Origin: an uncultured Oscillospiraceae bacterium
Lineage (GTDB): Bacteria > Bacillota > Clostridia > Oscillospirales > Ruminococcaceae
DNA: 7,439 nt
Assembly (NCBI GenBank): GCA_910579545.1
Contig: CAJTVI010000064.1
Location: 1 to 7,439, forward strand
Direction: 5' to 3'
The notes under the pieces were generated by a model. It saw only the letters and a list, made by a program, of their open reading frames with translations, was not told the DNA's origin and made no database searches. Positions within the stretch are counted from its first letter, which is position 1; the number at the start of each line of letters is the position of its first letter. Shown here piece after piece: positions 4,346 through 7,439 of this stretch. A program made the translations under genes and the position numbers.

Positions 4346-5190
4346 TCGAGGTAAAAAACCTGACATTCTCTTACAGCACGGGCAAGCAGGCGCTCCACGG
4401 CCTGGACTTCACGGTGGAGGACGGGGAGATCTTCGGCTTTTTGGGGCCCAATGGTTCGGGGAAGTCCACAACGCAAAAGATCCTCACCGGCATCTTAAAA
4501 GGCCACGGCGGCAGGGTGTCTCTCTTCGGGCAGGACATCTCGGCCGCCCAGGGGCCGGCGTTTTTGGGGAAGATCGGCGTTTTGTTTGAATTCCCCTATC
4601 TCTACGCCAACCTGAGCGCCGTGGACAACCTGAACTATTTCGCCTCGTTCTATCCAAAGGAGCAGCGGCGGGATGTGGGGGAGCTGCTGGAAATGCTGGA
4701 ATTCAAGCCGGACTTTTTAAAAAAGCCGGTGTCCTCCTACTCCAAGGGGATGCGCCAGCGGGTGAGCATGGCCCGGGCCCTGATCAGCAGCCCCAAGCTG
4801 CTGTTTCTGGACGAACCCACCAGCGGCCTGGACCCCTCCGGCGCGGTGCTGTTCCGCAAAATCATTGAGCAGGAGCGCAAAAAGGGCACAACGGTGTTTA
4901 TTACCACCCACAACATGGCGGACGCCGATCTTTTGTGCGACCGGGTGGCGTTCATCTCTAATGGGAATCTTGTGGCGCTGGACACGCCCAAACGCCTGAA
5001 AGAGAAAAACAGCAGCCACTGTGTGATCATCGACTATCTATATCGGGGCCAGCGGGAAACCAAAACCATTGAAGCCCCGGAACTGGAGGCAGGCATCCCC
5101 TTTGCCCATGACGAGCTCCTCAGCATCCACTCCCAGGAGCCCACCCTGGAGGATATGTTTATCCAGTACACAGGGAGGGGGCTTAACTGA
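4342..5190 (+). CDS. ABC transporter ATP-binding protein (exporter type)
   Basis: The 282-residue protein is a full nucleotide-binding domain plus a short C-terminal extension, close to BcrA/LanF/CcmA-type ATPases. Walker A is GPNGSGKST (35-43), the Q-loop region reads VLFEFPYLY with E83 at the usual glutamine position, the signature is YSKGMRQR (133-140), Walker B LLFLDEP (153-159), D-loop SGLD (161-164) and the switch histidine H190 in ITTHN. Glutamate in the Q-loop is seen in lantibiotic-immunity/bacitracin-type ATPases, so it need not mean loss of function. Start ATG overlaps the small-protein stop; its own stop shares one base with the first permease. It should energise the two permeases that follow. 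Export rather than import is inferred from the ABC-2 permeases and the lack of a binding protein. Confidence 0.95.
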   Translation: MIEVKNLTFSYSTGKQALHGLDFTVEDGEIFGFLGPNGSGKSTTQKILTGILKGHGGRVSLFGQDISAAQGPAFLGKIGVLFEFPYLYANLSAVDNLNYFASFYPKEQRRDVGELLEMLEFKPDFLKKPVSSYSKGMRQRVSMARALISSPKLLFLDEPTSGLDPSGAVLFRKIIEQERKKGTTVFITTHNMADADLLCDRVAFISNGNLVALDTPKRLKEKNSSHCVIIDYLYRGQRETKTIEAPELEAGIPFAHDELLSIHSQEPTLEDMFIQYTGRGLN

Positions 5191-6182
5191 TGGCAAAAGG
5201 CTTTTGGGCCCTTTTTAAAAAGGACTGCCGGATGCTGGCATCGGGGAAATTCTTCCTGATGGCAGCCGCGTTCCTGGCCCTCTACACGGCCTATGTAAAC
5301 CTGGGCTATCTCCGCTTTATGCAGATGGAGCCCTACAATGTGTATCTGTATGACCCCGCGGGGACGCAGACCGAAAAATCCTCTCTGGTGCACACCGTTC
5401 CTTCCATGGAAGCCATGGACGCCGCCCTGCTCTCTGACGCCAACGGCGTGGGGCTGGATGCCAGCGGCGAAGAGGTGCGGGTGGTGCTCTACAAGGGGGC
5501 GGAACATGTTGACCGCCACCGGGCCGACTATGCCCTGTGCCTGCTAAACCCTTCGGCCAGCCGCGCCCCGGAAGTACTTGGCACAAACACGCCGGAACAA
5601 AAAGCGAGGAAGGAGATCACCTGCGAGCTGCTGTTTTTTGAGCTGGCCGCCGTGGGGTTTTTGGGCATCGCCGCCGTACTGTTTAAGGAAAAGGCCATGG
5701 GGATCATCCGTGTACACGCCATCCTGCCGGTGCAAAAAAGCCTGTTCCTCCTGTCCAAGTTAGCGGTGTTTTTGCTCTCTGATCTTGCCTTTGCAGCGCT
5801 GCTCACCCTGCTGAATGCAGGGGTCACGGACGGAGCGGCGGTACTGCCCGCCGTCCTGCTTCAAACGGCCATCCTCTCGCTTTTGATGGCGCTGGCGGGG
5901 CTGCTCTGCGCCCTGCTGCTGAAGGACTTCCGGCAGTTTACACTGGCCTATCTGGTGATCGCCATCTTCGCCGCAACGCCCGTATTTTTATCTGCCAACA
6001 CCTCGGTCAAGTTTGACTGGATCGGCTGGCATCCGTTTTACCACGTCTACATGGGGCTGAAAAACGCCTATTTTGGAACGTCGATCTCACCGGTTTACTA
6101 TGTCGGCGCTGTGGGTGCGGTCCTGCTGCTGTTCCTGGCGGTGCGGCTTGCGTTCCGCCGGGAAATCGCAAAGGAGGGGTGA
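5190..6182 (+). CDS. ABC-2-type transporter permease, first subunit
   Basis: The 330-residue protein has about six membrane helices (~20-38, 147-165, 185-205, 218-244, 250-268, 302-322), with a ~105-residue extracytoplasmic domain between the first and second, the topology of ABC-2 exporters. A cytoplasmic KEKAMGIIRVHAILPVQKSLF stretch, split between 166 and 186, corresponds to the coupling helix region (ERE..GTL....P) of the superfamily. GGGAGGGGG at 5173-5181 gives a strong ribosome binding site eight bases before ATG, and the start shares one base with the ATPase stop. The next permease begins three bases after its stop. Substrate is not deducible; regulation by an adjacent two-component system suggests an antimicrobial peptide or drug. 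Distant similarity to permeases annotated as fluoroquinolone exporters (Rv2686c/Rv2687c type) is possible but I cannot confirm it. Confidence 0.88.
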   Translation: MAKGFWALFKKDCRMLASGKFFLMAAAFLALYTAYVNLGYLRFMQMEPYNVYLYDPAGTQTEKSSLVHTVPSMEAMDAALLSDANGVGLDASGEEVRVVLYKGAEHVDRHRADYALCLLNPSASRAPEVLGTNTPEQKARKEITCELLFFELAAVGFLGIAAVLFKEKAMGIIRVHAILPVQKSLFLLSKLAVFLLSDLAFAALLTLLNAGVTDGAAVLPAVLLQTAILSLLMALAGLLCALLLKDFRQFTLAYLVIAIFAATPVFLSANTSVKFDWIGWHPFYHVYMGLKNAYFGTSISPVYYVGAVGAVLLLFLAVRLAFRREIAKEG

Positions 6183-6185
6183 AGC

Positions 6186-7187
6186 GTGAAAGGTTTGCGA
6201 TATCAGCTCAAAAGCGTCCTGCGGGATAAGTTCTGCCTGATGACCTTTTTGCTGCCCATCCTGGTGGCCGCGGCGCTCAACCTTATGGGTTCCATCGATC
6301 TGTCCAGCCTGGGCGAGCTCCACTTTGGGGTGCTGGAAAACGACCTGCCCCCGCAGGCGGTCAGATGGCTGGAGCGGTACGGCCCGGTGACGGCCTATGG
6401 GACGCCGGAGGAACTGGCCAATGCCGTCAAGGAACCGTCCACCAATGTGATTGCCGTGCGGGCAGACGGGGCCAGCCTGAAAACCGCCATTGCCGGGGAT
6501 GAGCTGGACATTTTCCGGCAGGCGGCGGCGACCCTCCCGGCCCTCTATGCGCGGCGGGAAAGGGCGGCGCAGGCAGAGGTGCGGGTGCTGGAGCGGCCCG
6601 ATATTCTGGAAAGCTTTCAGGGCATTTTTATCCCCGCCGTGCTGATCGTGGCCATGTTCATGGGCTGTACCTTCAACGCCATGAACATCATCTCCGAAAA
6701 AGAGGACGGCGTGGCCTTTGTCAACGAGGTCCTGCCCATGACGCCCAGCCAATACATTTTGCAGAAGGTCACGGTGGGCTTCCTCTTTGGCAGCCTTTCC
6801 TCCATCGTAACGGCCTGCATCTGTTTCCGATCGTCCCGGCAAAATTTGTGGCTGCTGCTGGCGCTGATCCTTCTGTCCTCCTTTGTGGCGGCACTGATCG
6901 GGCTGTTTATCGGCAGGCTCTCCGAGGGCCTGATGATCGGGGTGGTCTATCTCAAGATCGTCATGCTTGCGTTTATCGCGGTGCCCATCGTGTGCGCCCT
7001 GACCGGGGTCAGCGGGCCGCTGGCGGTCATCTGCGATCTCGTCCCGTCCCAGCCCGCCTTTGACGGCATACTGGCCCTGTCCGCCGGGGAGATGGGCGCA
7101 GCGGTAAAGGATGCGGGCATTTTGGCAGTTCACTGCATCGGCTGGTCCTCGCTGTATGTCCTGACTTTTGCCCGGCGCAAAAGATAG
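6186..7187 (+). CDS. ABC-2-type transporter permease, second subunit
   Basis: It starts with GTG at 6186, three bases after the first permease, behind AAGGAGGGG (6171-6179). The 333-residue product has a membrane helix at ~17-34, a ~110-residue extracytoplasmic domain, then about five helices (~146-168, 192-212, 220-243, 251-272, 306-328). Between helices two and three, IISEKEDGVAFVNEVLPMTP (168-187) is the ABC-2 coupling-helix signature, matching the usual SxERExGTLExLLxTP. It ends in a basic RRKR tail in the cytoplasm. It is distinct in sequence from the first permease but has the same plan, so the two probably form a heterodimer with two copies of the ATPase. A 417-residue antisense open frame covers this gene but is a composition artefact. 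Last gene of the operon. Confidence 0.92.
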   Translation: MKGLRYQLKSVLRDKFCLMTFLLPILVAAALNLMGSIDLSSLGELHFGVLENDLPPQAVRWLERYGPVTAYGTPEELANAVKEPSTNVIAVRADGASLKTAIAGDELDIFRQAAATLPALYARRERAAQAEVRVLERPDILESFQGIFIPAVLIVAMFMGCTFNAMNIISEKEDGVAFVNEVLPMTPSQYILQKVTVGFLFGSLSSIVTACICFRSSRQNLWLLLALILLSSFVAALIGLFIGRLSEGLMIGVVYLKIVMLAFIAVPIVCALTGVSGPLAVICDLVPSQPAFDGILALSAGEMGAAVKDAGILAVHCIGWSSLYVLTFARRKR

Positions 7188-7203
7188 GCGGTTCGAGCAT
7201 CTG

Positions 7204-7244
7204 AAAAAGCCAGCCCGGCGGCGGTTTTCGCTGCCGGGCTGGCT
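7204..7244 (-). terminator. Minus-strand intrinsic terminator
   Basis: AGCCAGCCCGGC (7208-7219) pairs perfectly with GCCGGGCTGGCT (7233-7244), and the stem can extend inward to 16 pairs around a five-base loop. Read on the minus strand the stem is followed by five T (A at 7204-7208 on the plus strand). It lies 23 bases beyond the minus-strand stop at 7268-7270, so it mainly ends that gene. On the plus strand no T-run follows, so it would be only a weak stop for the transporter operon arriving from the left. Confidence 0.88.
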
Positions 7245-7267
7245 GACGCTCCCGCGTTTATTGGCTT

Positions 7268-7439
7268 TTATTCGCTGGCCGGGGCGGTATAATGCGCCTG
7301 CGCCGCGGCGGGAAGCTCGCTGTACTGCACCTCGCTCCACTCCAGAACGCCGCGCACCGGTATGACCGTGAGAACCAGATCGTACAGGTGCAGGATCACG
7401 AGGGCGGCATCACCCTGTTTGAGTACGACCCCAACGGCA
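7268..7439 (-). CDS. 3' end of an unrecognised minus-strand gene (partial)
   Basis: An open minus-strand frame enters from the right edge and stops at TAA 7268-7270. The last ~28 codons (VRGVLEWSEVQYSELPAA, then QAHYTAPASE) have GC-rich third positions and read like a true C-terminus. The downstream minus-strand terminator at 7204-7244 supports a real gene end. The ~26 codons nearer the edge look less like coding sequence on this strand. There the plus strand reads as a YD repeat instead, so the genuine part is probably only ~7268-7357 and the gene is cut at that point. I do not recognise the family. Confidence 0.5.
   Translation of the reverse strand, partial: AVGVVLKQGDAALVILHLYDLVLTVIPVRGVLEWSEVQYSELPAAAQAHYTAPASE
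7355..7439 (+). pseudogene. RHS/YD-repeat protein fragment (runs off right edge)
   Basis: The plus-strand frame reads HRYDRENQIVQVQDHEGG, then ITLFEYDPNG. This is one YD/RHS repeat, of the general form YDxxGxxxxVxDxxGGxTxFxYDxNG, with GC-rich third codon positions. RHS proteins are large, repeat-built secreted or surface proteins, often polymorphic toxins. Upstream the frame stays open to an ATG at 7292, but that part (LAVLHLAPLQNAAH) is not repeat-like and is antisense to the apparent minus-strand gene end, so the repeat seems to begin abruptly near 7355. No ribosome binding site for an RHS gene is visible. It may be the internal start of a truncated RHS gene continuing to the right. Whether it is intact further on cannot be seen. 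Confidence 0.6.

Noticed and set aside
5034..5519. 161-residue minus-strand frame across the ATPase/permease junction
   Set aside because: It is antisense to two well-supported coupled genes and shows no domain.
6087..7340. 417-residue minus-strand open frame opposite the second permease
   Set aside because: Its composition (Gly/Arg/Gln/His-rich, no domain) is typical of antisense shadows in GC-rich genes, and the plus strand there encodes a clear ABC-2 permease with a good ribosome binding site.

Overview
The window looks like a chromosome segment of a GC-rich gut-type Clostridia (Oscillospiraceae/Ruminococcaceae-like). This is inferred from the strong AGGAGG-type ribosome binding sites, GC-rich third codon positions, a relic of the large serine recombinases typical of clostridial transposons, and a VanS-like two-component system next to an ABC exporter. 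No single gene fixes the species.

Left part (1-981): an exact 61-bp tandem repeat (about 3.9 copies, running off the left edge) precedes a gene-free leader and a TetR-family regulator (376-924), closed by a textbook intrinsic terminator (943-981).

Middle (about 982-2260): a stretch of gene debris. On the plus strand are a frameshifted piece of a large serine recombinase and a Phd/YefM-type antitoxin, truncated after residue ~58 and without a toxin, which keeps its promoter and a dyad operator. On the minus strand are pieces of a KilA-N protein, a low-molecular-weight tyrosine phosphatase and two unrecognised proteins, plus a near-consensus minus-strand promoter. None of the fragments is a complete ancestral gene. 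This is what a worn insertion hot spot would look like.

Right part (2251-7187): a well-preserved plus-strand cluster. A consensus promoter drives an OmpR-family response regulator, which overlaps a VanS-like histidine kinase that has almost no extracytoplasmic domain. Just after the kinase stop are four helically phased TCACA direct repeats (11-bp period), the layout expected for an OmpR-family regulator binding site. They lie ahead of a second transcription unit: a 50-residue single-pass membrane protein, an ABC ATPase and two ABC-2-type permeases, all tightly spaced. The likely working model is that the kinase senses envelope stress or a membrane-active compound (or the transporter itself), the regulator binds the repeats, and the transporter is induced. 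The substrate cannot be read from sequence.

Right edge (7188-7439): a minus-strand intrinsic terminator and the 3' end of a minus-strand gene run directly into a plus-strand YD/RHS-repeat fragment. The two appear joined head to head by a rearrangement or an assembly junction.
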